Positions 1 through 13,646 of a DNA stretch of 64,000 bases are shown here, piece by piece. Position 1 is the first letter of the stretch, and every line of letters starts with the position of its first letter. This DNA comes from Diadema setosum (lineage: Eukaryota; Echinodermata; Echinoidea; Diadematoida; Diadematidae): positions 29,090,173 to 29,154,172 of the forward strand of contig NC_092693.1 in assembly GCF_964275005.1 (NCBI RefSeq). Reading direction: 5' to 3'. Under the pieces are notes generated by a model, which was not told the DNA's origin, made no database searches, and saw nothing but the letters and a program-made list of their open reading frames with translations. Position numbers and translations under genes: made by a program.

Positions 1-80
1 GTAAGTCTTTTTCAAATAAAAATTTTATTAGGTTTTACATCTGCTGCAAAATCACTGATGACAGATTAAATGTCATTTAT

Positions 81-205
81 ATTATATTGGATGGCTGTGA
101 GTGGGATATCAGGGAATATTGCACGATGCCAAGATGAGTGCAATATTGACCCTAACAAGTGCAATATTCCCTGGTATTCCATGAATTAATGCCATACAAT
201 ATAAT
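81..205. repeat. Small palindromic (MITE-like) element
   Basis: The two halves are imperfect inverted copies about 45 bp long. They start ATTATATTG at 81 and end with its complement at 205. The innermost 15 bp arms (110-124 and 159-173, CAGGGAATATTGCAC) are perfectly complementary. There is no coding capacity. The size and structure fit a miniature inverted-repeat element; the family is not recognised. Confidence 0.55.
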
Positions 206-2340
206 TATTATCATCTATAATCATTATGTAGAGAAAGCATAAACTACACAAAAGCACTGTACTTCTACTTGTCTTTGAAGTTGACTCAACACTGAAAGAG
301 GAGTAGCCCCTACGCAACTAACTGTGTATGAAGCAAGCAACAACTACCAAGATGTTTTGTGCACTTGTGAATTGTAACAAGATTTTGCACACTAGTAGCA
401 AGCATTCGTGCACTCAACAAGTGCTCGCGCAACAGACGAAACAAAATACGGTGTATTATTGAACAGTAATAACGGTAGCCTATGGGTAATTAATACATTG
501 GCCTATGCATTTCATTCAATATGCTCTCATATTGAACGGTAAACATTAAGCGGACTACAATACAAGTTTTTAATGTGCTGGTATGACGTCCTATATAGAT
601 GTTAATATGTAATATTATACATAATACCCTACATAATATTGTATGTGGTAGTTCCATGTGTGTGCCTGTATAGTTAAGGGGTAATAGAAGAAAGACTTTA
701 ATATTACTCAATACATTAAGATACCATCACTTGCTGACCTACTCAGTACAGATGAAATAACTGCTACCTCTGCTGTTGATGCAATGTACATTTTGTTGAT
801 ACACTACCATGCATCGTTAGAAAACAGTTGAACATGTAGTGAACCGTAACCATTCATGTATTGATCTTCCAGATCATCTCAAGCAGACAAGAATGAACAT
901 ACAAATGTATGTAAACAGAGGCTTGTGTTGACTGACGACCAAAACAACTTTCATGCCACAAAATTGCAAGGACTCCTGAACAGTTTTGCGAGTTGAAGTT
1001 TTCTGAATGCTTACGTATGGCACTTTTCCAAGAATTACATCTGCTGTTCACAAGATTTGCGCTCATTTGAATGTTTTAAAAAGTTTGTTGATCTGAATAC
1101 AAAATGTGCACACAACACAACCTGTTCTTTCTGCACAGCTTTTGCTGTAGTGAGTGCAAAATCAGTCTCTTTTTCCTTTTTTTTTCTTCTTAAAATTAGT
1201 TCTTAAAATTTGTTCCTCTCAAAGTGACTCAGCATGACTCTTAATCTGACCCCTTACTAACTTCCTGCCTCCTCGGTAGAAGCGTAATCCTGCACCACGA
1301 AAGATAACACTAAACAAAACATTTGTGGTCGCTGCACTCTAGACATCGACAGAGCAATAAGATAAACAGAGCAACCGAGCATTCGCAAACATGTGAATTT
1401 TATCGGCGCAGGCTATACGTGAATGTTACGCCATGTAACGGCAAAAATCGGGGAGAGGTCATGAAGGGGGTAGAGCAGTGAGTGAAGACAGCGAGCAAAA
1501 ACTGTTGGAGAAAGGAGGAAAAAAGAAGCAGGCAAACCTGTGAAATGTTATTCAGTCTATGTTTCATCATGTTCATGGATTGAAGAGGCTGTATGATATG
1601 GTAGAGTAGCTAGTGTGTTTGTTCGTCTATTTTTCTTTTTCAGTGGACTCGGTAGATATATTTGCGTAATCATGCAATAGCCTATGTTATGGTCTTCGTA
1701 GTTTGTGATGTGGAATGTTCTACCTGGAAAATGTTCGGCCTAATGCAGTGTTGCACATACTGACAGGGCATGCGAAGTTCTTACAAGGTTCCTATGGAAT
1801 ATCTTGACATACATTTGAGTTCATTCAAACAATGCATATTTTTCAAGGAATATTCTTCTCATACTGTGCATAAGTCTGTGTGCTATACCTATAGCATATA
1901 ACATAGTGACTAGATATATCTTTTGCTTGTTTGTTTGTTGTTGTTTTCTCAGTTGTGATGTAATCAACAGGTGGCTAACAAACATGTTTTCAAAGTAGAA
2001 CCATTGATATGTCTTTGTCAAGAGAGTGTTAAGTGCTCTAGTGTAAACACAATTAAAACAATTAGCATGTTGGCCCATCATTAATGAAAGCCAGACAAAT
2101 TCTTATCAGGACTTGGACACCAGGGCAGAATGATTTTTTTAATGACAGATTCAAAACAGCAGTGTCACCACTGATTCTATCATTTCTGCAGTGAGACAGA
2201 TAGTGGGTACACTCATACTGTTTTTGTCCAATTACTGAAGCTTTGTGGTGGCACGTGTCATTGTCTGCAGCCACAAAGTCAACACTTTATTCAAGTGAGA
2301 CATAAAGTCTCACAGTTCTGGTAGATGCAACGCAATGCCT

Positions 2341-2349
2341 GTATGTGTG

Positions 2350-2390
<41 letters not shown>
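2341..2390. repeat. (TG)n microsatellite
   Basis: About 50 bp of nearly uninterrupted TG dinucleotides, with minor interruptions at both edges. Confidence 0.95.
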
Positions 2391-2762
2391 GGTCTATATA
2401 CAGCATGATTCCACTATTTCGCTGTACGTTTTATTTTTTTGTTCACTTCAATTGTTACTAATCTGACAAATGAGATGATAGTTGTTTATATTATCAAGTT
2501 TTCATTTCTACTTTTATTTTTTTTTTTTTAATCCAAAGTTGTATACAGGAAGGTTATAATTACTTTTGTTACTTATATCCAAATTATGTTACTTTGTAAT
2601 AACAGCACAAGTTTTAAACTTAATATTAACATTAATGTTAATTTTATTGATATAATATTGCCTTGGTATTATTGAAATGGTAGTGAATAAATACCATTAA
2701 AAAAAAGTGTGTGTGTGAGAGAGAGAGAGTGCATGGAGATGACATATATGAGAGTAAGAGCT

Positions 2763-2928
2763 TTAATCCATTGAAAACTAGTCCCGGGTATTCCTTGGCA
2801 GATGTCTATAGGATACGTGTGTTATAGAAAATCAGTTAGTCCTCAGTGGGTTAACCCGTTGAGGACTCGGGCAATTGTCTATGGGAAATGTGTGTTGTAG
2901 CAAACTCAGTCCGTCCTCAATGGGTTAA
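2763..2928. repeat. Two abutting copies of a TTAACCC...GGGTTAA MITE
   Basis: Copy 1 (2763-2854) and copy 2 (2851-2928) are each about 80-90 bp. They begin TTAAyCC.TTGAgGAC and end with the complement, GTCCTCA.tGGGTTAA. Their interiors are related (GTCTATGGGAAATGTGTGTTG in copy 2). They share one TTAA at 2851-2854, as expected if a second copy inserted into the TTAA at the end of the first. Relatives are at 21103-21202 and 52667-52759. TTAA target use resembles piggyBac-type elements; that assignment is inference. Confidence 0.75.
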
Positions 2929-3610
2929 CGGGGAGCTGCAGCAACCCTGAGAGGAGGGAGACCGTTGACAGTCTTATGGACACCCTCTGTTTCAGGCCAT
3001 CAGACTCGGATGCCAGCAGACAGGTGATTTGGAGTAAGCTGAATCACATGTCGACTCGCTTGTCCCAAATAACAGTCCCGTCTCCACGGCAACAGTCCAC
3101 ACAATTTGCCGCATTCATTAGGTCGGGCAGACAACATAGAAAGCATGAGTGTGAGATGGGGAAAGAGGGGAAGAGAGGGAGAGAGAGAGAGAGAAAGACA
3201 GGGAGAGCATGGGGAAGAAAGGGAAATGGTTTTTAGGGAAGCTTCCTCCTGTTTGTTTCTGAAGTTCTGCCTGACATGTCAGGGTGACTTGTGGCTGCAT
3301 AATACTTATTCATACTTCTGTAATAAGACAAGTTTGAGAAGCACTTTGTGTGCAGCTAGATTTGCCAATTCTAATCACTTTCCAGAGACTATACTTTATT
3401 TGTTATACCTTCTTGGAACTTATGGAAATTTCTCATCATTACAGAATTTCCAGGAGGAAAAGTTGCTCACTATGAGATCACTTTGTACCACAGTGTTGTG
3501 AAGGAATTCCACACGTAATGTCACATCCTGAAACATGTAGAATAGTGATGTTAAATCACTGCTTCCATATCTAATGTGCATCAAGAAAAATGCATGATAT
3601 ATGAAGAACC

Positions 3611-3611
<1 letters not shown>

Positions 3612-3670
<59 letters not shown>
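3612..3670. repeat. (CA)n microsatellite
   Basis: About 59 bp of uninterrupted CA dinucleotides. The open frames through it (Thr-His or Val-Cys repeats) are artefacts. Confidence 0.97.
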
Positions 3671-3671
<1 letters not shown>

Positions 3672-6600
3672 TGCATAAATAGAAACAAAGTAAAAACAGT
3701 TATTGATTTTTCATGGCTGGTGACTAGTGAGAACCATTGTAGTATCACATTCCAGCAAAGAGAATCATAAAGACATTACAGAGCAGATTCCATTTGTATG
3801 GTTATGGAATCATTGATGAAAGCATGCATATGGTCAAGAACTGAGAAATACATAGAGAACTGAAATAGCAATGAAAGGCCAAGAAAACAAACTTTCTGTA
3901 CTTACCAGATTTTTGATAAAAGAGTAGTATAAATCTTTGTTTTCACCTGCTAGAGTTGTATTTATTAAATTGAAGTTACCCCCAGTGATGACATCAGCAT
4001 ATCTTTTCCTTTTTTTAAATTCCTATTCTTGAAAATAAAAAGTGCAGTAGTAATCTCGTAGAAAGGTAAATATAAGAAATAAAAGAACATTTTTTTTCCC
4101 CCCATCAACTGAAATAAGACCTGTTCTGATTGTAGGGATTAAATTGGTGACTGACCGTTATGCCAGCATGCATCCGAAGTATATTTTTCACTTCTAAATC
4201 AGTGCAGAATGATTCATCGCCAAGATCTCTCCTCTTTTCATAAAGGTCAAACTTTGTTACATCTATTCTTAAGCCATCTTCCGAGTCCCATCAGTGCAGT
4301 TGTGCTCAGCCCTATCCTTCTGCCCAAATGTTTGCCGTGTTGCCACGGCAATGATGCCTCAGCTCCGAGACCATCTCTGATGTCCTTCGAAGCTAATGAA
4401 ACACACAGGGAAGACTTTACACAAGAGGCAGGGCTTAAAAAGGGGTAAAATGGCTCTACAGTTTCAGCCGCATTAAAGGTACTGTTTACCATTGCATGGG
4501 AGCAGTGATTTTAAAAACGTTTTGAGTTATCATATTTGATGCATATGTGTAGGTCAGTGGTATCACAAAACATCCTACCCTTTAAAGATTGTGCAATAAA
4601 GCCTAAAATAAGGAGATATCGCTGTTTTTTCTCAATAAACCATAACTGAGATGGTTTAATCTAGAAACAATTTTATTATAACTATTGTTCACATTTTGTG
4701 TATGTAACAATACTTGACATTGATTATCCTGATCAAAATTCTTACATTGGTTGTTTCTATCCGTAACTCACATTTTGAAACTGTTATGAAGCACTAAAGC
4801 TGTGTTTTTGTTTTATCTGCAAGTGGTAAATAATGCCTTTAAAGTCCATCATGTTGTTTGTTATGAGAGGAGTGTTAATTGTCAGGAGAAAGTTGTTTTG
4901 ACAGAATAGAGAGAAATAGATATCAGTCATGGATTGGGAAATGTTAAGCATGTAATATATCTGTTTGTGTGTGGTAGTCATAAATGAAGTAATTTGGGGT
5001 GTGAAATAGAAGTACTCATACAATAGAGCCAGATGTTTTGCAGACAGTGGGAGTGTAGGATTTCAGCTTTTTATCAAGTTGTATCCATATGATAGTTAGC
5101 TTTAAAATCAATGTACCAGTACGCTCATAACTACACTTCAAATTCTGTTTGGTTACTCTCTTTCCGAGCAAGCAAAAGAAGAAGAGTTTTGAATTTTTTT
5201 TTTTATTGGTCTTTGTCGTTACCAGAATATTTTCCTGTGTTTGCGTACTTTGGTCAGTATTTTACACAACAAAACATACTTAAAAATCAAAGAACGAAAT
5301 CACAGACAGAGTGTTGTGCATTCAATCATTTGTGTTTATATCACATATCTCTCACATTCTTTGGCTCATATGTTCCTTGAGCTCATATCTCTCACTACCA
5401 CTGCGGAGAGGATCACGTAGACAGTCTGCAGTGCATTTGACGGGGCGGCGCTATAGAGGGTTAGTCTGGATGACTGGCTAAAACCAACACGCGTACACCT
5501 GCTCCAAGAATGACTCGACCACTTTGAATAGGATTCATGGATGCTTACTAACTCCTGCCTGAGTATTATAGACCTCAGCTCATATGGCTTGACCAAATGA
5601 CATGACTATAAATAGCAGGAAGAGATTGGGAGAGCTGTGGGGCTAAATTTGTACCCCTGTAAATTCATGCCCCTATAAATTCATACAGCATAATATTTGC
5701 ATGTAACAGACCATATAAGCGTGAATCACGGTGAAATGCAAGTGCGGGCGATAATTGAAGCGGAGGAAATGGAGTTTAAAAATATCGCATCCTCTCTTTT
5801 ACGCCTGATGCCTCCCCGGTGCCAGTCGAAAGATGGTTTAACTCATCGAAAAGTATGTCCCCTAGATTTTGTCAAACTAGCCATACTCCCCCCTTGCTTA
5901 AATATTGTACCCATAGATAGATTTGAGTCTCGATCCCTATCAGTCCAAAGAGCATTTGAGATGTTGACCTAAAGGAAGCAAACTAAATGCCTAGCCTTAA
6001 CTCATATAATGTGGATGGAATGATGGGATATTTTCCCCCAGATTGTGTTAGCTTACAGAAGATTCCATTCTAATGGTCTTTATCTTGTAGCTTTTATAGG
6101 GCAATGGCCATTTTTCCTGTGATTTAGTTACATGATGAGTACATGAACACTTTATTATTTTGGTACTCTGTGCTTGAGTTGGAAAACCATGGCTCTAATG
6201 GACTAGTCAGCCCAAATTTCAGCTCCTTTTCCAAATGACCTATTGTATTTTATTTTTTTTTAATGTTTTTTCATTACATGGGACTGTGTAATGTGGTAAT
6301 TATAGCAATGATATGTTTTGATGCCTATGAGTACTGTTTTCTCTGTTTAATTTCAAACAAAAATGTGTGTAGACTGTTTCCCATTGGGGTTGTGATAAAC
6401 TGCCACACCTGAGGAGTACCTGAATTTAAACACGAACATTACTGTGAGTTTACTGTGATATCTGTCTGTGATGAATCAGAAGTCTCTGCTCTCAAGATAC
6501 GGTAATTGATATAGAGTAATTTGCAAATATCTGACATGTCAAATATATAAGGTGTCTATACTGTTAGAATGATGAAGTGGTGTGAAACTTTGAACTGGGA

Positions 6601-7350
6601 CAAATCTAATTCGTTAAGAGTGGATATTTTCACATGAGTTATTTTTTGTGCTCGGCCAGGTGAGATGATTTCTTATGTTTTTGATTCTTTGGAATCAAGA
6701 CATCAATTACTGGAACATATGGCTAGCAAAACTATTCTCGTACTTTTTTTTTCGTGCTGGTTTCTAGTTGCATGCAAAATGCGGAAAAATACTCAAGTCG
6801 TGAGTATTTACGTCCACATTTACGGTAATGGGGAGAGGCCAAAGTTTGTATAGCAAAATGGTTTGTGATTGTTGTCCAGAGACAAAACAAAGCAGACAAA
6901 ACAAGAACAGCAATTGACAACTCTACAAACAATCTTATGATGAACTTAAACATCGTCTATAAATTTCTTGGATGGAAGGCCATGATGACTTTGGGATGCA
7001 TTTGACAAAAGGGATAAAATAGATATACCAGGTAGTCATATGTTTAACCCAAGTGTGGAGGGGGGGGGGGGGTTAGAAAACAAATAATATGTATTGTAAT
7101 TTAACACTCATGATTCAGCGTAGTGTATACAGCTTAGTGCATGAAACTCTATCCCTCGAAAAGGCAAAAGAGGGAAGTGTACCTACACGGTGTGGACAAA
7201 GAAAGTAGAGCTTTGGTGCACTTGAAAGTGATAATTATGTTATCACCAAGGAGGCTCGCTTCTGCTGGACCTAAATATAGAAATCTCAAGTTGCTATTTA
7301 GGGAAAGCCCAAGGTAAAGAAGTAATGGGGGGGGGGAGGCAGGAGGGGGG

Positions 7351-7374
7351 AGAGAGAGAGAGAGAGAGAGAGAG
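7351..7374. repeat. (GA)n microsatellite beside poly-G runs
   Basis: A pure GA tract of 24 bp preceded by G-rich sequence. Several further runs of 8-12 G occur between about 7058 and 7480. Confidence 0.9.
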
Positions 7375-9228
7375 CACCCTCACTGCTTGCTGTCCATGAG
7401 AATGAGTTGACTGATACAAATGTTAGATCTCTGATTTGAAGTGGATTGGGGGGGGGGGGGTTGAAGGGGAGGGGGGGGGGACAGAGAGAACAAATGATAG
7501 GACACAATTGGCAGTGATAACATGACAACAAGGTGAGTTCTGGTGGTTTAATAGCTGACACCACTCAGACAGGTGGCACACCATAAGGTGATGGCTGTGA
7601 GATTATCACAGCTTGGAGTTGAAGGGGATCAAGATGCATGGTGACCAAGTAGGCCCTGTGTCATACACAACCTTTAGTATGTGTAAGAAAGCAATGATCA
7701 AAGTCACAGTAAATGCTTTGGGAACGGGAACACAAACTTCTTTTGTGAGAAATCATTGGAAAAGAAATCTAGCGTAATGCTATACTTTCAACCAATCAGG
7801 AGCCATGTTTGGACTTCTATTTTGTTTTATACTTAGGACTTCAAAAGTCTTCTTCAGTTTTTTCATCATCTAGTTATTATATCATTATTATGATTGATTA
7901 TGATATCTAACATTATCAGAGTTGTCATTATTTGTATTAACATTTTTGTAATTATTATCATTATCACTATTATTCTTTATCATTGTCACCATAAGGCTAT
8001 TATTACTTTAATCATTGTCGTACAGTTCATAAGTGGATACTTGAAGAACTGTGAGAAGGTTTCATGAGAGCTCAGCTTGATCAATACTGCTTTGCTCATC
8101 TGCTGTGTTTGACATTAGCAAATGTAAACTTTTGCCATTGCCATGGCAATCATACAACTACCTCAGGGGTCATAAGGACTTCTTGTGCACTGTGTCTGTG
8201 GCAAGAATAGATTCGGGACACTGCTATTCTTCCACAGAGTAGCAAAAAAAAAAGTGATGATCAATATGGAGACAAGCAAGAAGGAAGAGGGGGAAAAAGA
8301 AATAAAATATGAAGAAGATAGAAAAAAAATGATAACAAGAGAAAGAAGATTGTTGATGTACTCCACATCTTGTGTGGGAATTTGATTTTTTTTTCTCTTT
8401 TTTTGGGGGGTTGGGGGTGGGGAAGGGGTAATGATGGCTCCCAAATGTCTGAATATTTGTCTGCAAAACATCTTCTGAAGAAGTGACAGGAGCTACAAGC
8501 ATTCATTAACATCTTGCCTGCCACACTGGGACATTTACCATCATATTAAAGACCCGGTAGCATGGGGATACCATGTAGTGGGGAGGCTGGCCTGGCTCGC
8601 ATGTGTTCGAGAATCCCCGTAACAATTTGTGTGCGGCTTTATCATTGATTTCTATCAAACACACAGCTGAAGAATCTCAAACGAAATCGACCATTAATGA
8701 CGAGGGTGCTCTTTGATGCACATATTTGCTCAAACATTGCTGACAGTGGCTATACGTGGTTTTCACATGCATCCCTAGGGGCAGCATATAAAGATAGATT
8801 CGATCAAGCCATTCATGTTTCCCCATGCCACTGGGTCTTTAAAGTGTCATCTTGTATGTCACGTCTACGATGTTTCCCAAGGATTTGCATATGCGGTGGG
8901 TGCGGAGCTTGATGGGAGCAGACAGACAGTCTGTAATAGTTACCGCATGTTAGCCTGTTCTTACCACCACCACCACTACCACCACCACCTGTGGTGCCTT
9001 GTCAAGGTACTCTAGCTTGAGTGTGTGTATCAGTGTCGTTTTGAAAAGTGCCTCTCGCCACCACCGCTACGCAGCCAGAAATTGGGGCTCTGCGGTGAGA
9101 ACTTGGTGGGTCTGTAGTGGCAGCAGGTCTGTGCAGGCTGGGGCACCAGTATGATGGGGGATGGTTGGCATAATCCTGCAAATAAAAGATAGCTGTGGTC
9201 ACCCAAAATATCATGACTTCTGTCAAGT

Positions 9229-9242
9229 CAGGGGTCGCACTT

Positions 9243-9289
<47 letters not shown>

Positions 9290-9427
9290 TAGAATCAATT
9301 TTGACACTGAAGCAATATTTTGGCTAGCCAGACGGACTAGTAACTTCAGAATTTTTCAATTTTTAGCTAGTCCGACGTGATTTTGGGTGGCCAGTGGCCA
9401 GCGGACCATCGCCAATTTCGAACCCTG
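9229..9427. mobile_element. Non-autonomous hAT5-like element with 5 bp target duplication
   Basis: The ends are CAGGGGTCGCAC (left) and, read on the other strand, CAGGGTTCGAAA (right). The element is flanked by a perfect 5 bp duplication CAAGT (9224-9228 and 9428-9432). The interior includes a run of 41 T (9246-9286) and an inner inverted pair around GGACTAG/CTAGTCC. CAGGG ends are typical of hAT elements, and a 5 bp duplication is characteristic of the hAT5 group. There is no transposase. Confidence 0.65.
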
Positions 9428-11976
9428 CAAGTAAATATGTAGTAGTCATGTATTCCTTTATTTCTCATGTTTTATGTGAATCCTGGCAGCACTGACACAT
9501 ATTTTGACCCATTATGCTTAATGGTCATTCCTTTTCAATTATTTTCATAGTTTGGATGCGGTTTCTATTCCCTTCGAAGATTAGTACATATGCCTGTCAA
9601 GTAAACGAGCTGCTGAACTTTTTTTTTTTTTTTTAAGGTGGAGGGGCTGCAGGTCATTGGTAGTCTATTACCTCTCCCCCCCCCCCCCCCCCCCAGCTAG
9701 GAAGAATATAAGGCAATAAACTACTTTTTTGGGGGGGGGGAGAAATGGGTGATGTCCTTTTTTCCCCCATGATTTTGTCTTTAAAATCCATTAATTTTCC
9801 TTTTATCTTTTTACAGTGAAAAAAAAAAAGGTAGAGGGGGAGGGGACTGTAGCCCCCTCACCGATTCCGATGTGTAATCACTGTATGAAGTTTGTTGTTG
9901 TTTATCAACAAGGGAGAATTAACCACCAAGCATGTTTATGGTTTGAATGCATTTAGTGAAGTGGCAGCAAGTAAAAAGCAACATAAGATTATAATGAATC
10001 TTCCATTTAACCTTCTGGGGACCAGCACCTCAAAGTGCCATTCACATTGTATGTAACCCATTTGCCAATGATACAGACAGGGTTAATATCAAACTCGGCT
10101 TGGTATCACATTTGCCTGTGAATGCTTTTGAATGCTTTTGAATATCTTTGTACTGCATCGGTCCAAGCGATATCAGATTGCATTCTACAACAAACAGGGA
10201 AAGTACTGGGTTATCGTTAGCCGCACAGTTTGTTTTAATGTCATACAATATCACACTATATATGCAGAGCTTCCATGTGGCATGTTTATATGATGTTAAG
10301 TTGTTGTTTTTTTCTCATCAAATCTAAAAGAAATGGTGGGTTTTTTTTAAAATGAAAAATGTGGAGTTTTTTTGTACCTGAAATTTTACTGAGTATGCTT
10401 AATTATTGCCATTTCCCACTTTGAACCAAAGTATGTATTTGTTTCCATTTTTTTTTTTTGGTGATTACAGTCAGAACTTGAAAAAATATGCTTTTCTTTA
10501 ATTTTCTGTTATAGGTGATTGTCTGCATAAGTGAAACAATGTGTGTTTGCTGTCACTGTCAACGAACAACTAACTCATTTATTTCCAAATCAACTGTCAG
10601 TTGCTCTGCATATGATGTGCTCTGCCCATTGAAAATATTCTGATATATAGATTTAAAACCAAGTCAAGCTTTCTTTGATAACTAACATTTCAAAATGAAG
10701 TTTTGTATCACCCCAGAATAAGAAGCAGATATATGACAAGAAAACAAACAAACAAGCAAACAAACAGAACAAAGTTTGTATCATTCTATCATTTCATTTC
10801 AGCTTGTGCATTTTCCCATAAACCTTAATGGCTATTAAAGCCATTAAAGATGAAATTCACTTGTAATGCCACAAATAGATGCAATGATATTCAGACAGAC
10901 TATCCCATCTTTCCTTTCTCCTGATATCTTCCCACTGCGTCCTTCCTTCCCTTGTGGAATTAAATGTGTTATTATGCACATCCTGGGAGGGGGCTTCTTG
11001 TTGCCGGGGGCAACACGGACATGACTTTGTCAGGCGAGGTTGATACAGGCGAGCGTCTCATTTCCCTCTGGCTCCGCAAGCGGAGTGTGTCACGCTTGCC
11101 GCACAGGAACAGCTCTGTCAGACTAGTCTCTGCCGCCAGTCTTTTCGGTCTATATCGTAACAACACGCATGAATTGACATGGGCACCCATTGTCTCGGCA
11201 TCATTTTATCTGTCGACAGTCTCCCTGGCGATCCGTATCACCAGAGCGTCATGGGTCGCGGAATCTGTGTCGCGTGTAGTTCGATTGTCTTTCGTGGAGT
11301 GCAAATGTCACTCATGATACATGCCCGATTCGTCACTAGGGTGCCTGAAGTAACTTGCAAGGCTTCTGAGTGTAAAATAACATAGTTGTGATGCCGCAAG
11401 ACAATTTCCTTATTATGCTATGTAATTCATTCTTTGTGTCGTATGATCCAATAAATGGTACAAATATGCTTTTATAGATATAACATACACTACAATCATG
11501 CATAAAAATGAAAAGACACTGCAAAACATTTTCATGGTCTTGGAAAATATAATGTAGAATTATATACTTAAGAGGGACTAAGATTATTTCAACTTTGGCT
11601 GAATCTTCAAAATGCAAAGTTGGTTTTAAAAAGAGAATTGTCAAATGTGAACAAGGAAGAGCTTACACATCCAGCATCTGAAATTTGCATATATAATGGC
11701 ATGCTGATGCACAGTAACAGAAGGGAGAATGTCTTCTGTTTGAATTACAGCAAATGATGTGCACTCTATCATGTAATCTTTTCTTTCTGTTCATGTTTTG
11801 GTATACAAATGAGGATCCACTCGTTTTATGGAATGAGTACAAACATGACATTTTACCTTTAAACATGGCTGCCATGTATGTCATTTTGGGCATGTGCAGA
11901 GCTCTGAACGAGTGAAAAGTAACCAATATGAAATGTGCTAAGTAAAGATGTCCATTTTATTTCTTTATCTTTGCAG

Positions 11977-12110
11977 GGCCAGTTGGGTTCTGGGGATTCC
12001 AGCAAGCACAAGTCAGAAGAGAACAAAGAACTTCAGGACTTAAAGGAAAAGGCCAACGCAGCCTCCCTCAAATTGGCAACTGCAGCCAAAGAAGCAGAAG
12101 CGAATGTAAA
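11977..12110 (+). CDS. Penultimate coding exon of a coiled-coil protein (partial gene)
   Basis: An exon of 134 nt between acceptor TTGCAG and donor GTAAGT. The open frame reads GQLGSGDSSKHKSEENKELQ and continues into an Ala/Lys/Glu-rich amphipathic helix (LKEKANAASLKLATAAKEA). It ends in phase 2, which joins exactly in frame to the exon at 23265. A Ser/Lys-rich hydrophilic start followed by regular heptad-like spacing suggests the end of a coiled coil. The joined tail faintly recalls C-termini of endosomal trafficking coiled-coil proteins such as ENTR1/SDCCAG3, but this is a memory-based guess. Upstream exons lie outside the window. Confidence 0.8.
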
Positions 12111-13378
12111 GTAAGTGTCTTATAAGAATGGCATTTTTTTTTATACTTCCGGTTATGTTTCATGGAGGTAACTGATGATATAGTCTGCTCCCACAGCAGT
12201 TATTGATGCAACAGGTCATATTTCAACAATTTTCTCTTCAAAATTGTAAAATGACAGGAAAATATTTTTACCTTCATTGAAGCCATTTTCCAGGTGTATA
12301 TATTTGTGTTTTCTTCTCATTTAACTCCCCCCCCCCCATAAAAAACAAAACAAAACAAAACATGGTGGATTTTAGTTCACGTTGTGATTGTAGTTTGCTA
12401 TACCTAATCCAAACCACAAACAAATTTTAGAAGATGGTTTCACATTATTGTCTACTTTTCAGGGCATTCGCACTGATGTATGTGAGTTCAAATTTTCATA
12501 TATCAAGTCACATGGAGAGAAATAGTACCTTGGTACACCCCCCACCTAAAAACAAACAAACAAACAAACAAGGAAACTTGGAAACAAACTCATATCTGAA
12601 ATGAAATGTAAGTAATATACATATAGATTGTGTCAGGCGAAAAAGAATGTGTGCACGTTTCCTATTACAGTCAAAGACAGTGAGGTATTCTCTCGAATAA
12701 CTTTATAAGGAAACTTATGTACTGAGTATGCTAACTCAATTGCACATTTGAAATCTAGTTGCCATAAGCTGAAATATGCTTTGCATTCATTCACAAATGA
12801 CATTGTGTTCAAAGTTTGTTTCAGCAGTGAGAAAGTTGTTAGCAGGGAGATCTATATTTCAAAGCAAGTTATAAATCATATAACCGCTGCTCTGACGGCT
12901 CTCTGGAGCTTCATCTCGCTATCTCTGTCAATGATACAACAAAGACATGCTGCAGTATAGAGCCACACACCCCTTCAACTTGTTCATTAATCGCCCTCTT
13001 TCATTTTTGACCAAGATGATGACAACGTAATGTTACTATATTATGGCCAAAGATCCCTCCCCTCTAAGCAATTCTCCCATTTGTTTAATATATCTGATGA
13101 TAAAGATAGATGACAAAACTGTATTGCTAGGTAACCAGAGGCCCCTCCCACCTCAGTACTCCTCCCCCCCCCCCCATACCCCCTTTGTCATCTCTTGTGA
13201 CAAAGACTTCAGAAATTGGGTGCAGTCACCATCTAATCTGTGCTTGTTGAGAGATGGATTGGGGCCTGTCTAGAAAGCAGAGTTCCTGTTGCAGCTATAA
13301 ATAGACCAGGATATTTATTTAGGCTGCTGCTTATTGTCTTCTTAATCATGCTCATTCCCTCCCTTTATCATTGACACC

Positions 13379-13453
13379 ATTCTTCTTCTTCTTCTTCTTC
13401 TTCTTCTTCTTCTTCTTCTTCTTCTTCTTCTTCTCCTTCTTCTTCTTCTTCTT

Positions 13454-13484
<31 letters not shown>

Positions 13485-13549
13485 TTATTATTATTATTAT
13501 TATTATCATTATTATCATTATTATTATTATTATCATTATTATCATTATT
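13379..13549. repeat. Compound (TTC)n-(TTA)n microsatellite
   Basis: About 104 bp of TTC repeats with one CTCC interruption, then about 67 bp of TTA/TCA repeats. A degenerate pyrimidine tract continues to about 13640. Arg-rich and Phe-rich open frames across it are repeat translations, not genes. Confidence 0.95.
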
Positions 13550-13646
13550 CTCTGCCTCTGTCTCCTTTCCCTTTTTCTTCCATTTCTCCTTTTTCTTCTT
13601 CTTCTTCTTCTTTTCCTTTTACTTCTCTTTTTCTTCCTTGCCTCCT

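Larger units (their letters stand above)
1..11976 (+). other. Intron or upstream region of the coiled-coil gene
   Basis: No coding exon can be supported here. The stretch precedes a clear acceptor (TTGCAG, 11971-11976). The first bases of the window (GTAAGT) match a splice-donor consensus, so the window may start exactly at an exon end, but the edge prevents confirmation. The sequence is AT-rich and holds microsatellites, homopolymer G and T runs, and the small elements listed separately. The short open frames are random or repeat-derived. Confidence 0.5.

Noticed and set aside
3420..3770. Open frames with long Cys-Val or Thr-His repeats
   Set aside because: They come from the (CA)n microsatellite.
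8560..8635. tRNA-like segment (GGGGAT...ATCCCC with GTTCGAGAATCC)
   Set aside because: The outer bases can pair, but the T arm lacks its second strand and the length is too short for a tRNA.
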